A stretch of DNA of 64,000 nt from Flavobacteriales bacterium. Lineage in GTDB: Bacteria > Bacteroidota > Bacteroidia > Flavobacteriales > UBA7312. The position numbers and the translations under genes are program-made. How positions within the stretch are numbered: the stretch's first letter is position 1; each line of letters opens with the position of its first letter. The notes under the pieces were generated by a model. That model was given only the letters and a program-made list of their open reading frames with translations, did not search any database and was not told the DNA's origin. This document shows, piece after piece, positions 18,401-26,827 of the stretch. Location: assembly GCA_016779935.1 (NCBI GenBank), contig JADHMQ010000001.1, positions 62,001 to 126,000 on the forward strand, read 5' to 3'.

Positions 18401-19590
18401 GTGAATATTATATTTTCATTTGTAGGAGATACTGTTAGCGCCAAGTCGTACCAACCTTGACCACCTTCTCCATCACCGTCAGTTTCCCAGCTTAATATAT
18501 TTGGAGTTTCAGATTGAAGAGTGAAATTATAACCACCATCGACAGACTTGTAGAGACCGCCAAAGCCATCGTCATTAGAACTATACAATACATATACTAC
18601 GTTTGGATTGGCTTCAGTGACACCAATAATACCTCTGTTATTTCCAGAGTTTGGAAGACCAACATCATTGGTCATGTTGTCCCAAGTTAATCCATTATCG
18701 TTTGAACGATAAAACTTACTAGTTCCTGTTGTGACTGCATATACTGTGTTTGGATTGGATACATTATACTCCATTGATATGAAGTTAGGTCCTTGTAAAA
18801 CCATATCCCAATTTTCTCCACCATCAATTGAACGGTAGGTTTCACCATATCCAGACTTTCGAGTCGAAACAAGTAGAATGTTTGTGTTATTAGGATTGAT
18901 TAAAATTCTATTTCCTCTATAGGCATTATTTAAGTTGAATGATAAACCGGTCGTGTTCCAGCTTAATCCGCCATCAACAGATTTCATTAATCCATATGCA
19001 TAAGTATCATCAGCATCTCTATCACCAGTTAAGATGTACATGATATCAGGGTTTGTTGGATCTATTGCAATATCGGAAACACCTAAGTTTGGTAACAAAT
19101 CGGTGTTACTAGTCCAATTATCACCACCATCAATTGATTTCCAAAGTCCACCACTAGGTGAGCCAACCCAAATTATATTAGGGTTAGTTGGGTTGAATTC
19201 TACAATATTAATCCTTCCAACACCTCTTTTTGTGCCATTATTTTGGTATGGCACACTAGTAGGACCAAATGCTTGCCAGTCGGCTTCGATGTCGGTCTGA
19301 TTTAAGTTTTTAGGTTGGTTTTTAAGTTTACTATATTCTTCATACAGCTTTGCATAAGGGAAAATACCATCAGGATATACTCTTGGTGCCATAAAAGCTT
19401 CTCGGCGTTTAAATGGCTTCCAGCCTTTACCTTTGTCAATAGTTTTTCCTTCCCAATAACTTTCAAAACTCTCCTGAACTTCATATAAAGACTTTTCTTC
19501 ATTATGAATATCATTTACCCAGCTTTTTTGACCGTAGGAATAGAAGCTAAGAAGTGTGAAAGAAAATAAACAAACTATATAACAAGGCAT
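15430..19590 (-). CDS. Giant secreted Asp-box propeller protein with PKD and T9SS type A sorting domain
   Basis: 1386 aa with a signal peptide ending near YSYGQ. Residues ~100-770 form a sortilin/BNR-like propeller with many Asp-boxes (SIDGGDNWT, SVDGGLSWN, SNDNGLTWD, STNGGQDWN, SSDGGDNWL). A PKD domain follows (NVEWNFGDGNVSTE), then Ig-like modules near 870-1310 (GCAATTTIDI, LCEGSSIYLQS), and a type A T9SS sorting domain (LFPNPSDGKFIL ... KGLYLVEL). It is probably displayed on or released from the surface. It shares its propeller type and C-terminal sorting plan with the protein at 3430-6804 but differs in the accessory domains. No catalytic residues are recognised. A weak -7-like box (GAAATTTG) lies at 19617-19624. 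Confidence 0.85.
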   Translation of the reverse strand: MPCYIVCLFSFTLLSFYSYGQKSWVNDIHNEEKSLYEVQESFESYWEGKTIDKGKGWKPFKRREAFMAPRVYPDGIFPYAKLYEEYSKLKNQPKNLNQTDIEADWQAFGPTSVPYQNNGTKRGVGRINIVEFNPTNPNIIWVGSPSGGLWKSIDGGDNWTSNTDLLPNLGVSDIAIDPTNPDIMYILTGDRDADDTYAYGLMKSVDGGLSWNTTGLSFNLNNAYRGNRILINPNNTNILLVSTRKSGYGETYRSIDGGENWDMVLQGPNFISMEYNVSNPNTVYAVTTGTSKFYRSNDNGLTWDNMTNDVGLPNSGNNRGIIGVTEANPNVVYVLYSSNDDGFGGLYKSVDGGYNFTLQSETPNILSWETDGDGEGGQGWYDLALTVSPTNENIIFTGGINIWKSTNGGQDWNISSHWYGGGGIEYAHADQHILKYNSENGILYAGNDGGLYKSENNGENWIDISDDLQITQFYKIGISQTDYGLLLGGAQDNGTLRCNSQNDWDAVRGGDGMECAIDPTNPLIMYSELYYGDIAKSNNGGANWDNIAPDSDGAWITPYQIDQNNPSRIVIGYNVVYESLDYGENWDSISTTFNGSENIDVICLSPSNDDLIYIAEGEDIFKTNDGGDNWYNISGGLPSKTITSIAVHPDNSNALWTTFSGYSDGDKVFYSSDGGDNWLNISDNLPNLPANTILFYSPNETLFLGTDIGVFYKDSSMTNWQTFNQGLPNVIVNELEYHISSNKLFAGTYGRGVWVTSLPPTSAPVASFNYSSTNECAGLVSFNNNSSNSVNVEWNFGDGNVSTESFTTHQYSTSGDYTVELIVSNNLGADTITQEININLVEPPTASSTQSCTPTSVTLTANNNGTSNEINWYDAPFGGNLVHIGESFTTDELNSTTTFYIESASISDSAQIGEVFHSGNSDYSGSSSSVGSLEFDANESFILESVDVFTNQAGERKIVLFDNEGNIVHEHTEDVPESDNIAHTIELNFQISAGNSYRLTTDNDVSIANFGGENPQLKRSSSNNLNFPYTYNGIVSVNGSYWYGNGGSFLTDYYYYFYNWKIKTICSSARTPVEVQIGSSEPLSIDIINNCPYDSLILSASGNFDSFEWGISSTNQTITVYEEGTYEVTAYDSLGCAATTTIDIPLINSFEITSNEALCEGSSIYLQSIIGLDSYMWSTGETSSVISINSAGTYSITAEDENGCELYDEITIESITASQIEIEYDLDSLVICRGSSADFYVSSSFENMNVVWNNVNLGNEYSQIFLLNGEQEVTVVGIDENGCSSVDTLLLSIIDCQTSIDEFFLNTQLFPNPSDGKFILQHQSSKEEINLIRIIDLQSRLIEQRQVNYDNGVLVEQFDLSALSKGLYLVELNSTYGRSIKKVILE

Positions 19591-19652
19591 TTATTGGAAG
19601 TTATTAATTATAGGTACAAATTTCGTGAATTTATTCCTTATAAATAAAACGA

Positions 19653-19684
19653 AATAAAAAAAACTTACATAATCTGTAAGGTTT
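19653..19684 (-). terminator. Terminator of the YugP-like peptidase gene
   Basis: On the minus strand a CTTACA/TGTAAG stem (19664-19669 and 19675-19680, extended by a few bases with one bulge) is followed by a T-rich run. It lies just downstream of the gene ending at 19707. Confidence 0.6.
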
Positions 19685-19706
19685 TAAGTGAAGAATTAAA
19701 TTTTGT

Positions 19707-20396
19707 TTAGTCTCTGTTGCCCAAGTAAAGCATGATGTAATAAGCCAATTGGGTTAAAGAGGCTAGAGCAGCTACAACATAAGTTCCAGCGGCCCACTTT
19801 AGTGCATCCATTGCTAAAGGATGATTCTGTTGACTAGTTATATTTTTTTGTTTGAGCCAAATTAGTGCTCTATTACTTGCGTCAAACTCAACGGGCAATG
19901 TTACTAGTGTAAAAAGGGTAATAGCAGATTGGAATACTATAACTACAAGAAGAGCAGTATCAATTCCAAACCATCCAAGAAAGCCTGCACCTAGGAACAT
20001 CATAATAAAAATGAAATTCAACATTTTTGAGCTAAATGAAACCGCAGGAACAAGAGTAGAACGTAATTGTAACCAAGAATAGGCTTGTGCATGTTGCACG
20101 GCGTGTCCGCACTCATGGGCAGCAACAGCAGCAGAAGCAACACTACAACGAGAATATACGTCAGGGCTGAGGTTTACCGTTTTATCAGAAGGATTGTAGT
20201 GGTCTGTCAATCGACCAGGAACAGAAACGACTTTTACATCACGAATTCCATGGTCTACTAGCATTTTTTCAGCTATATCTTTCCCTGTCATACCGTTAGC
20301 TAAAGAAACCTGCGAATATTTTTTGAATTTATTTTTGAGTCGACTGCTGACAATTCCACCAACAATCATGAAAAATATAATAATTAACCAAATCAT
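19707..20396 (-). CDS. YugP-type membrane zinc metallopeptidase
   Basis: 229-aa membrane protein of the neutral zinc metallopeptidase (YugP) family. It starts with one hydrophobic helix (residues 1-18), followed by a soluble part with the zinc site AAHECGHAVQHA (H94, E95, H98), then three further hydrophobic stretches (about 120-165 and 205-225). The order of helix, HExxH domain and helices is typical. Cellular substrates of this family are not established. It is monocistronic by appearance: a promoter lies at 20422-20454 and a terminator at 19653-19684. Confidence 0.88.
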   Translation of the reverse strand: MIWLIIIFFMIVGGIVSSRLKNKFKKYSQVSLANGMTGKDIAEKMLVDHGIRDVKVVSVPGRLTDHYNPSDKTVNLSPDVYSRCSVASAAVAAHECGHAVQHAQAYSWLQLRSTLVPAVSFSSKMLNFIFIMMFLGAGFLGWFGIDTALLVVIVFQSAITLFTLVTLPVEFDASNRALIWLKQKNITSQQNHPLAMDALKWAAGTYVVAALASLTQLAYYIMLYLGNRD

Positions 20397-20421
20397 AAAT
20401 AATATCTATTTTAAGTGAGTA

Positions 20422-20454
20422 CAAAATTAATTAATAATCTATAATAAAAACAAA
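20422..20454 (-). promoter_or_regulatory. Promoter of the YugP-like gene
   Basis: On the minus strand TTTG (20451-20454), a 21-nt spacer and TAATTTTG (20422-20429) fit the Bacteroidota promoter pattern. The -33 part lies in the T-tract of the preceding terminator. Confidence 0.5.
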
Positions 20455-20483
20455 AAAAAAGCGCATCAAATTTGATGCGCTTT
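20451..20483 (-). terminator. Terminator of the small outer-membrane protein gene
   Basis: A perfect inverted repeat (20458-20483, core GCGCATCAAATTTGATGCGC) is followed on the minus strand by a run of T. It is a strong intrinsic terminator 19 nt after the stop at 20502. Confidence 0.88.
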
Positions 20484-20501
20484 AAATGTTTTATCTAAAA
20501 T

Positions 20502-20918
20502 TTAGAATCTGTAAGCTAGACCTAATTTTAATTTACCGTTTCTTTCACCAGCAGCATCCTCTTGTACAGAAAACGTGTAGTTTGGCTCAACATAGAAACT
20601 TCCGTAAGCAGCAAAACTATAACCAGCTCCTAAACGTAAGTTGTCAGAGAAATCTTCAGTTGAAGTATTTGCAGTTAGGTAAATTGACTCATTCCAGTAG
20701 TAACGAGCGAATAATCTGAAATCTTCATCATCACCAGCTGGGATAGTAGCTCCAACTGTCCAAGTGTCATTGATCATGTAACCAAATCCGAAGTCAGTTG
20801 TTTCAGTAATACTGTCAGTACTAAAATCTTCAAGATCTAAGTCAGCAGTAACCATAAATTGTGCAGAAGCGATTAAACTAGTAAAAGCGATTGCAGCTGT
20901 TAAAAGCATTTTTTTCAT
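20502..20918 (-). CDS. Small predicted outer-membrane beta-barrel protein
   Basis: 138 aa with a clear signal peptide (MKKMLLTAAIAFTSLIASAQ). The rest alternates polar and aromatic residues in short strands (WTVGATIP, FRLFARYYW, NLRLGAGYSF, FYVEPNYTF) and ends in LAYRF, a C-terminal Phe as in barrels inserted by the Bam machinery. The acidic segment LDLEDFSTDSITETTDFGFGY precedes the strands. The family is not recognised, and it is short for a barrel (about eight strands at most). A strong terminator and a good promoter suggest it is a well-expressed single gene. Confidence 0.65.
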   Translation of the reverse strand: MKKMLLTAAIAFTSLIASAQFMVTADLDLEDFSTDSITETTDFGFGYMINDTWTVGATIPAGDDEDFRLFARYYWNESIYLTANTSTEDFSDNLRLGAGYSFAAYGSFYVEPNYTFSVQEDAAGERNGKLKLGLAYRF

Positions 20919-20957
20919 AATTCTTTGTTTGTAATAAATAGATTAATTAATTTTTTG

Positions 20958-20987
20958 CAAATATCTGAAAAAGATATAACCTCACAA
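20958..20987 (-). promoter_or_regulatory. Promoter of the small outer-membrane protein gene
   Basis: On the minus strand TTG (20985-20987), exactly 19 nt of spacer and GATATTTG (20958-20965, one base off TAnnTTTG) form a good match, leaving about 35 nt of leader. Confidence 0.55.
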
Positions 20988-21081
20988 TACTTTTTTGTTG
21001 AATTTTTGAAATAATAATAGCAAAACACGAAGATTACTAGATTATTTTTTTAGATATTTGCTTGTCGATAATCGTAAAAAA

Positions 21082-22449
21082 ATGGCTAAAACACCAACAA
21101 TTCCAAAGGGAACAAGGGATTTTTCTCCTTCTGATATGAGAAAAAGGAACTATGTGTTTCAAATTTTAAAACAAGCTTTTGAAAAATATGGCTTCGATCA
21201 GATTGAAACTCCTGCTATGGAAAATCTCGACACCCTTACAGGTAAATATGGTGATGAAGGAGATAAGCTAATTTTTAAGATTCTTAACTCTGGTGACTTT
21301 TTATCTGATACTCAATATAACGCTAACAGTACATATAGATCTATAGTTTCCGATATTTCAAAAAAAGCTTTACGATATGATTTGACGGTTCCATTTGCTC
21401 GATATGTTGTTCAAAATAGAAATGATATAACGTTTCCATTTAGAAGATACCAAATTCAAAACGTTTGGAGAGCAGATAGACCTCAAAAAGGGAGATACAG
21501 AGAGTTTTTTCAGTGTGATGCAGATATTATAGGTACAGAATCACTCATCTCAGAGCTTGAATTAATTCAATTATACGATGATGTTTTTGATACTTTGAAA
21601 TTAAATGACTTTTCAATTAAATTAAACAATAGAAAAGTATTAAGTGGTATTGCTGAAGTCATTGGTGAAAGAGATCGACTTATTGATATTACTATCGCTT
21701 TAGATAAGCTTGATAAAATTGGGCAAGAAAAAGTAAAACAAGAGCTTATGACTAAGGGGCTTTCAGAACAATCTATTAATAAGCTAGATTTACTTTTTAC
21801 TTTGAATGGAACTTCTGATGAAAAACTAAATACATTAAAACAGTTTTTGACTAATTCTGAAATTGGTCTAAAAGGTGTAGATGAGTTGGCGTTTATTATC
21901 AATTCATTCAAAAAAATCAATTTAAAAGCCGCTAAACTTGAGATAGATGTAACGTTAGCACGAGGTCTTGATTATTACACTGGAGCTATAATTGAAGTAG
22001 TTGCCAATCAGGTTAAAATAGGAAGTATTGGAGGTGGAGGAAGATACGATAATCTTACAGGTGTATTTGGACTTGATAATATGTCAGGAGTTGGTGTTTC
22101 ATTTGGTTTTGATAGAATTTGCTTAGTATTAAACGAACTAAACTTGTTCCCAGAGATATCAAAATCAAATACTAGAGTACTATTTGCTAATTTTGGTAGT
22201 GCTGAAGCACTTTACGCCTATAATTTGCTAAATATTTTACGTGACAAAGGTGTAAATTCTGAAATATATCCGTCAAGCGACAAGTTAAAAAAACAAATGC
22301 AATATGCCGATAGGAAAGGCGTTGAATTTGTTGTACTCATTGGTGATAACGAGATAAAAGAGAACATATTAACAGTAAAAAATATGTTTGATGGCTCACA
22401 AAAAAACATGACCTTTGAAGACTTTATTTTAACCCTTAAACCTAATTAA
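21082..22449 (+). CDS. hisS: Histidyl-tRNA synthetase
   Basis: Class II aminoacyl-tRNA synthetase that charges tRNA-His, 455 aa from the ATG at 21082; a TTG 24 nt earlier would sit in a promoter-like box. The N-terminus has KGTRDFSPSDMRKR, motif 2 is QNVWRADRPQKGRYREFFQ, and the histidine-binding loops are ARGLDYYTGAIIEV and GSIGGGGRYDNLTG. Motif 3 is GVSFGFDRI, followed by the anticodon-binding domain. It starts a likely operon with a lipoprotein (2-nt gap) and cinA. The tRNA-His gene lies 12 kb upstream. Confidence 0.97.
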   Translation: MAKTPTIPKGTRDFSPSDMRKRNYVFQILKQAFEKYGFDQIETPAMENLDTLTGKYGDEGDKLIFKILNSGDFLSDTQYNANSTYRSIVSDISKKALRYDLTVPFARYVVQNRNDITFPFRRYQIQNVWRADRPQKGRYREFFQCDADIIGTESLISELELIQLYDDVFDTLKLNDFSIKLNNRKVLSGIAEVIGERDRLIDITIALDKLDKIGQEKVKQELMTKGLSEQSINKLDLLFTLNGTSDEKLNTLKQFLTNSEIGLKGVDELAFIINSFKKINLKAAKLEIDVTLARGLDYYTGAIIEVVANQVKIGSIGGGGRYDNLTGVFGLDNMSGVGVSFGFDRICLVLNELNLFPEISKSNTRVLFANFGSAEALYAYNLLNILRDKGVNSEIYPSSDKLKKQMQYADRKGVEFVVLIGDNEIKENILTVKNMFDGSQKNMTFEDFILTLKPN

Positions 22450-22451
22450 TT

Positions 22452-22853
22452 ATGAAAAATGTATTTAAAATTTTAATTCTATCACTATTATTTGCTGCTT
22501 GTAGTCAAGAAAATGAAGTGCCAACAATCAATTCGTTTACACTAGATAATTCCACTATCCAAAAAGAAGAAGGTGCACTACTTAAATTTAGCTATTCATT
22601 TTCTGATGATAGCGGATTAAATCAATTTAGAGTCTCAGTAATTGATGATTTTGAAGACGCTAGATTATCTTCTGCACCTTGGAATTACGATAAAGATTAT
22701 GATTTATCAGGAACATCTTCGTCAGATTCATTATCTATTGCTTTACCTTACCCTGATTTAGAACCAGGAAGATATAAGCTTACTCTTATTGTACAAGATA
22801 TCGATGGAGAAGAAACGGCAGAAAGCAAAACTTTTTACATTGTCCAGCCATAA
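22452..22853 (+). CDS. DUF4625-like lipoprotein
   Basis: 133 aa with a lipobox (LLFAAC, C17). The mature part looks like a single Ig-like beta-sandwich: it opens with PTINSFTLDNS and closes with PGRYKLTLIVQDIDGEE, resembling the DUF4625 family of Bacteroidota lipoproteins. The function is unknown. It lies between hisS (2-nt gap) and cinA (24-nt gap) on the same strand and is probably co-transcribed with them, with no obvious functional link. Confidence 0.7.
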   Translation: MKNVFKILILSLLFAACSQENEVPTINSFTLDNSTIQKEEGALLKFSYSFSDDSGLNQFRVSVIDDFEDARLSSAPWNYDKDYDLSGTSSSDSLSIALPYPDLEPGRYKLTLIVQDIDGEETAESKTFYIVQP

Positions 22854-22877
22854 TTAAGTTTTGTTTAGTTGATTTAA

Positions 22878-24104
22878 ATGAAGGCAGATATAATAACGAT
22901 AGGTGACGAAATTCTAATTGGTCAGACATTGGACACCAATTCGGCTTGGATTGGTAACGAATTGGAGAGTAACGGAATACACGTTAACCAGATTACTACC
23001 GTATCTGATAATAGTGAACATATTATATCTTGCCTTTCAGAATCTCTTAAAAAAGTAGATTTTGTTTTCATCACTGGTGGATTAGGGCCTACTAAGGATG
23101 ATATTACTAAAAAAACACTCTGTAATTTTTTTGACGATGAATTGATTTTGAGCGAGGATGTTTTGAATCATATAACTCATTATTTTGATAAAAGGAGTAG
23201 AGTAGTCAATGATTACACAAGATTACAAGCTTTAGTTCCATCAAATTGTAAAATAATTCCCAATCACAAAGGAACCGCCCCAGGAATGTGGTTTGATTAT
23301 AAGGGTAAAGTGGTTGTATCCATGCCAGGTGTGCCTCATGAAATGAAAAACATGATGTATAGTGTGATTGACGAACTGAAAGAAAGATATAATCTTTTGG
23401 AAATTGTACACAAGACGGTGTATACAAGAGGTATTATAGAGTCTGCTTTAGCAGAAACTATTTCTGATTGGGAAGAAGCGTTACCTAAAGAGATAAAACT
23501 CGCTTATTTGCCCTCACTTTCATGTCTAATGTTACGCTTCACCGCTAGGGGAAACGACAAGTTATACCTTGAAAATTTAATAAAAGAAAGTATCCAAAGT
23601 TTAAAACCTATCATTTGTAGCTATTATTCTCCAATTCAAAAACGACTCAGTGAAGAAGTTGTTGCTGAGGTTTTATTGGAGAAAAATGCAACAATTTCTA
23701 CAGCTGAAAGCTGTACAGGAGGTAATATTGCTAAAATGCTAACGTCAATAAGTGGCAGTTCAAACTATTTTGTTGGTTCTGTTGTGGCCTATTCTAACAC
23801 AATTAAAGAAGAGGTGTTAAATATAAGACCAGAAGTAATTAAAACTTATGGTGTGGTCAGTGAAGAAGTTGCAAGAGAAATGGCATTGTCATCAAAGAAA
23901 ATTTTTAAAAGCGATTATGCTATAGCAACCACCGGTTTAGCATCTACAGAAGATATAGATGGTGTGACTGGAGGAACAATTTGCTACGCTATAGCTAGTC
24001 CAGAGGGTGTATTTAGTCAAAAAGTGATTTTCAACACTTCAAGGAAGGAAAACATACAAAGAGCATCCAACAAAGCACTTAATTATCTCATTAGTTTATT
24101 CTAA
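22878..24104 (+). CDS. cinA: CinA family nicotinamide-nucleotide amidohydrolase
   Basis: 408 aa with both CinA domains. The N-terminal MoaB/MogA-like (COG1058) domain has GDEILIGQTLDTNSAWIG and GGLGPTKDD. The C-terminal deamidase (PncC) domain, from about residue 255, has TAESCTGGNIAKML and TTGLAS. The C-terminal domain converts NMN to nicotinate mononucleotide to recycle the by-product of DNA ligase. The N-terminal domain in related proteins has ADP-ribose pyrophosphatase activity. Full length for the family. Confidence 0.94.
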   Translation: MKADIITIGDEILIGQTLDTNSAWIGNELESNGIHVNQITTVSDNSEHIISCLSESLKKVDFVFITGGLGPTKDDITKKTLCNFFDDELILSEDVLNHITHYFDKRSRVVNDYTRLQALVPSNCKIIPNHKGTAPGMWFDYKGKVVVSMPGVPHEMKNMMYSVIDELKERYNLLEIVHKTVYTRGIIESALAETISDWEEALPKEIKLAYLPSLSCLMLRFTARGNDKLYLENLIKESIQSLKPIICSYYSPIQKRLSEEVVAEVLLEKNATISTAESCTGGNIAKMLTSISGSSNYFVGSVVAYSNTIKEEVLNIRPEVIKTYGVVSEEVAREMALSSKKIFKSDYAIATTGLASTEDIDGVTGGTICYAIASPEGVFSQKVIFNTSRKENIQRASNKALNYLISLF

Positions 24105-24136
24105 TGATATTGATTAGTTTTTTCAATAAATAAATT

Positions 24137-24144
24137 TATATTTG
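24137..24144 (+). promoter_or_regulatory. -7 promoter box of rpmB
   Basis: TATATTTG, 29 nt before the rpmB ATG. A TTG at 24110-24112 lies 24 nt upstream, a little longer than ideal spacing. Confidence 0.55.
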
Positions 24145-24173
24145 CACCCCTAAAATGTTATAAACAAATCAAG

Positions 24174-24413
24174 ATGGCAAGAATTTGCGATATTACAGGA
24201 AAGAAAGTAATGGTTGGAAACAACGTTTCTCACTCTAACAGAAAAACAAAGAGAAAGTTTTATCCAAATTTACAAACTAAGAAGTTCTTTATCCCTGAGT
24301 CAGGCGAGTGGATTACGTTAAAAGTATCTACAAACGCACTAAGAACAATTGATAAAAAAGGTATAAGTGCTGTATTAAAACAAGCTTTAGAAAACGACAA
24401 TGTATTGATCTAA
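24174..24413 (+). CDS. rpmB: Ribosomal protein L28
   Basis: 79-aa L28 of the large ribosomal subunit. Typical features are the N-terminal [11 protein letters not shown], the basic block [14 protein letters not shown] and the conserved [21 protein letters not shown]. It has its own promoter box and a strong terminator, so it appears monocistronic. It is not next to rpmG (L33), which lies 2.4 kb downstream. Confidence 0.97.
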   Translation: MARICDITGKKVMVGNNVSHSNRKTKRKFYPNLQTKKFFIPESGEWITLKVSTNALRTIDKKGISAVLKQALENDNVLI

Positions 24414-24440
24414 ATACTGTCAAAACTATTATAGATTTAA

Positions 24441-24474
24441 AAAAGTTGTTACATTTGGTAACAACTTTTTTTTT
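24441..24474 (+). terminator. Terminator of rpmB
   Basis: An 8-bp stem GTTGTTAC/GTAACAAC (24445-24452 and 24458-24465) with loop ATTTG is followed by nine T residues. It is preceded by A residues, so it may also work on the minus strand. Confidence 0.88.
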
Positions 24475-24496
24475 AACACTTAACACCTATTGTAAT

Positions 24497-25114
24497 ATGA
24501 AGCTCAATTACAGAACATTTTTAATCTTATTTGCTACGTTTGGTTTTTTAGCAACAGCCTGTAAGAAAGAAGAGGAAGGAAATAATAACAGTGATAATAC
24601 TGACCAAAATGGGGGGGATAATGTTGAGTTGGTTTTTGGTTGTATGGTAGATACTGCTTGTAACTTTAACCCATTGGCTAATCAGGAAAATGAGTCCTGT
24701 GACTATTCGTGTTATGGATGTACTGATGAAAACGCATTCAATTATAATTCTAGCGTTAACATTGATGATGGTAGTTGTGTTTATTCCAGTCAGATTATGA
24801 TTGATACTTGGAATATTGATTCAGAATGTGATGGTTTAGTTTTGGGGGCAATTGTACCATCTGAATTTACTGTTGAAGAAGGGGATAATGAGGGCGATTT
24901 AATTATTGATTTCGGTATATTTGTTTTAAATGCAACTATAAATAGTCAAGGCTTTATAAATATACCATCACAAGATATTTCACTAATGGAATTTTCACTT
25001 GTTACAATTAATGGCAGTGGATTATTACAGGATGAAAATACTGTTGTTGTAAACATAACAGCTTCTGCCTTATTAGTATTAAATGAGAATTGTACATTGA
25101 CTTTGACTTTATAA
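24497..25114 (+). CDS. Lipoprotein with Cys-rich GCTDxxACNYxP-type repeats
   Basis: 205 aa from the ATG at 24497; upstream codons would add a run read from the terminator. The lipobox is FLATAC (C22), followed by an acidic/Asn linker. Two copies of a short Cys-rich repeat come next (GCMVDTACNFNPLANQ and GCTDENAFNYNSSVNIDDGS), then a beta-rich C-terminal domain with two more Cys (ECDGLV, ENCTLTL). The same repeat occurs once in the large surface protein at 35192-38896. The function is unknown. The gene precedes the M1 aminopeptidase by 19 nt. Confidence 0.7.
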   Translation: MKLNYRTFLILFATFGFLATACKKEEEGNNNSDNTDQNGGDNVELVFGCMVDTACNFNPLANQENESCDYSCYGCTDENAFNYNSSVNIDDGSCVYSSQIMIDTWNIDSECDGLVLGAIVPSEFTVEEGDNEGDLIIDFGIFVLNATINSQGFINIPSQDISLMEFSLVTINGSGLLQDENTVVVNITASALLVLNENCTLTLTL

Positions 25115-25133
25115 ACTCATAAAATCTAAGCAC

Positions 25134-26771
25134 ATGAAAAAAACAGTTTTATTTTTATTTTTAATCCAATCCTTAATTGGTTCAGCCCAAGAATTTGGTA
25201 GAGCCGATAGTTTACGAGGTTATTTATCAGAATATAGAAAGTGCTATGATGTTAACTATTACCACCTTAATATCTCTGTAAAACCCTCTGATAAATCTAT
25301 AAGAGGTTATTCGGAAATTCACTTTGATGCACTCACAGACTTTAATACTTTTCAAATAGATCTTTTTGAAAATATGACTATTAGTCAGATTCAATTTGAA
25401 GGAAGGGAGCAGTCATTTTCTAGAGAATTTAATGCAGTTTTTATTTCACTTGATAGAGAAGTATATGAGGGAGAGAATGTATTTGTAAGAGTGTATTATA
25501 GTGGTAATCCCAAAGTGGCAGTATCACCTCCTTGGGATGGCGGCTTTTCTTGGGAAAAAGATGCCAACGGATATGACTGGGTAGGAGTATCATGTCAAGG
25601 CTTAGGAGCTAGCGCTTGGTGGCCAAACAAAGACCATCAATCCGATGAGCCAGACAGTATGCTGATAAGCTGCCAAGTTCCAGCAGCATTACAATGTATC
25701 TCAAATGGGAATTTAAGGTTTCACGATCTAAGGAAATCAACAAAGCATTATAATACCTTTCATTGGTTTGTGTCTTATCCTATAAATAACTACGATGTTT
25801 CAATAAACATTGGAAATTACGCTAACTTCTCGGATAAGCATATTAACGGTAAAGACACTTTAGATTTAGATTACTATGTGTTAACTTACAATGAAGAGAA
25901 AGCAAAAAAGCATTTTGAACAAGTAAAGCCTATGCTTAATTGCTTTGAAAAGTATTTTGGACCATACCCATTTAAAAAGGATGGTTATGCTTTGGTAGAA
26001 ACGCCATATTTAGGAATGGAGCATCAAAGTGCAATTGCTTATGGAAATCAATACAAGCAAGGATACTTAGGCAATACAAGGTACACTGCAGGTTTAAAGT
26101 TCGATTATATTATTATCCACGAAACAGGTCATGAGTGGTGGGGTAATAGTATTACAGCAAATGATATTGCTGACATGTGGATACAAGAAACATTTTGCAC
26201 CTATTCTGAAGTTCTGTTTGTTGAATGTATGTATGGCTATGACGCTATGATTAAATATGTAGAAAATCAAATGTCAATGACGCAGAATAGACGTCCAATT
26301 GTGGGTATTCCTGATGTGCACTATAAAGGAAGTACAGATATGTATGCAAAAGGAAGTGCAATGCTTCACACCCTTAGAAGTCTTATTGAAAATGACAGCA
26401 TATGGTTTGATATCATCAAGTCAATGACTTTAGAATTCGAGCATCAAACCGTTGACGGGAGAGATGTTTTAGATTTTATAAACGACAAAAGTGGGTATGA
26501 TTTTAATAATTTTTTCGAGCAGTATCTTTATCATTCTAAATTGCCAGTACTAGAGTATGAACTAGTAGGCTGGGGCAAAAGGAAAACATTAAAATACCGA
26601 TGGAATGCAATTGATGAGTTTGATATGCCAATTAAAGTTACTACCTCTAAAAACACCTATGAATGGATATACCCAAGTGGTGAATGGAAAGAGCTTGACT
26701 TTAATATTTGGCGAAAGGATTTTAAAATAGCTAGACATTTATTTTTGGTAGATGTGAAAAACCTTAAATAG
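25134..26771 (+). CDS. M1 family metallo-aminopeptidase, exported
   Basis: 545 aa with a signal peptide (LFLIQSLIGSAQ). The zinc site is HETGH (H329, H333) followed 19 residues later by E352 (WIQETFCTYSE), the M1 spacing. The exopeptidase motif normally reading GxMEN is GMEH (294-297). It removes N-terminal amino acids from peptides, probably in the periplasm since neither a T9SS nor a lipid signal is visible. The short length, without the large C-terminal helical domain, is common among Bacteroidota M1 enzymes. It follows the Cys-rich lipoprotein by 19 nt. Confidence 0.92.
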   Translation: MKKTVLFLFLIQSLIGSAQEFGRADSLRGYLSEYRKCYDVNYYHLNISVKPSDKSIRGYSEIHFDALTDFNTFQIDLFENMTISQIQFEGREQSFSREFNAVFISLDREVYEGENVFVRVYYSGNPKVAVSPPWDGGFSWEKDANGYDWVGVSCQGLGASAWWPNKDHQSDEPDSMLISCQVPAALQCISNGNLRFHDLRKSTKHYNTFHWFVSYPINNYDVSINIGNYANFSDKHINGKDTLDLDYYVLTYNEEKAKKHFEQVKPMLNCFEKYFGPYPFKKDGYALVETPYLGMEHQSAIAYGNQYKQGYLGNTRYTAGLKFDYIIIHETGHEWWGNSITANDIADMWIQETFCTYSEVLFVECMYGYDAMIKYVENQMSMTQNRRPIVGIPDVHYKGSTDMYAKGSAMLHTLRSLIENDSIWFDIIKSMTLEFEHQTVDGRDVLDFINDKSGYDFNNFFEQYLYHSKLPVLEYELVGWGKRKTLKYRWNAIDEFDMPIKVTTSKNTYEWIYPSGEWKELDFNIWRKDFKIARHLFLVDVKNLK

Positions 26772-26773
26772 TA

Positions 26774-26804
26774 TTTGTAGATAAGATAACTTTAATTAAA
26801 TTTG
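26774..26804 (+). promoter_or_regulatory. Promoter of the rpmG-DUF4295-ftsY-rimO operon
   Basis: TTTG (26774-26777), exactly 19 nt, then TAAATTTG (26797-26804): the best match to the Bacteroidota promoter consensus in the window. It lies 23 nt before the rpmG start. Confidence 0.75.
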
Positions 26805-26827
26805 CAACCCAATAATTTTAAGCGAAC

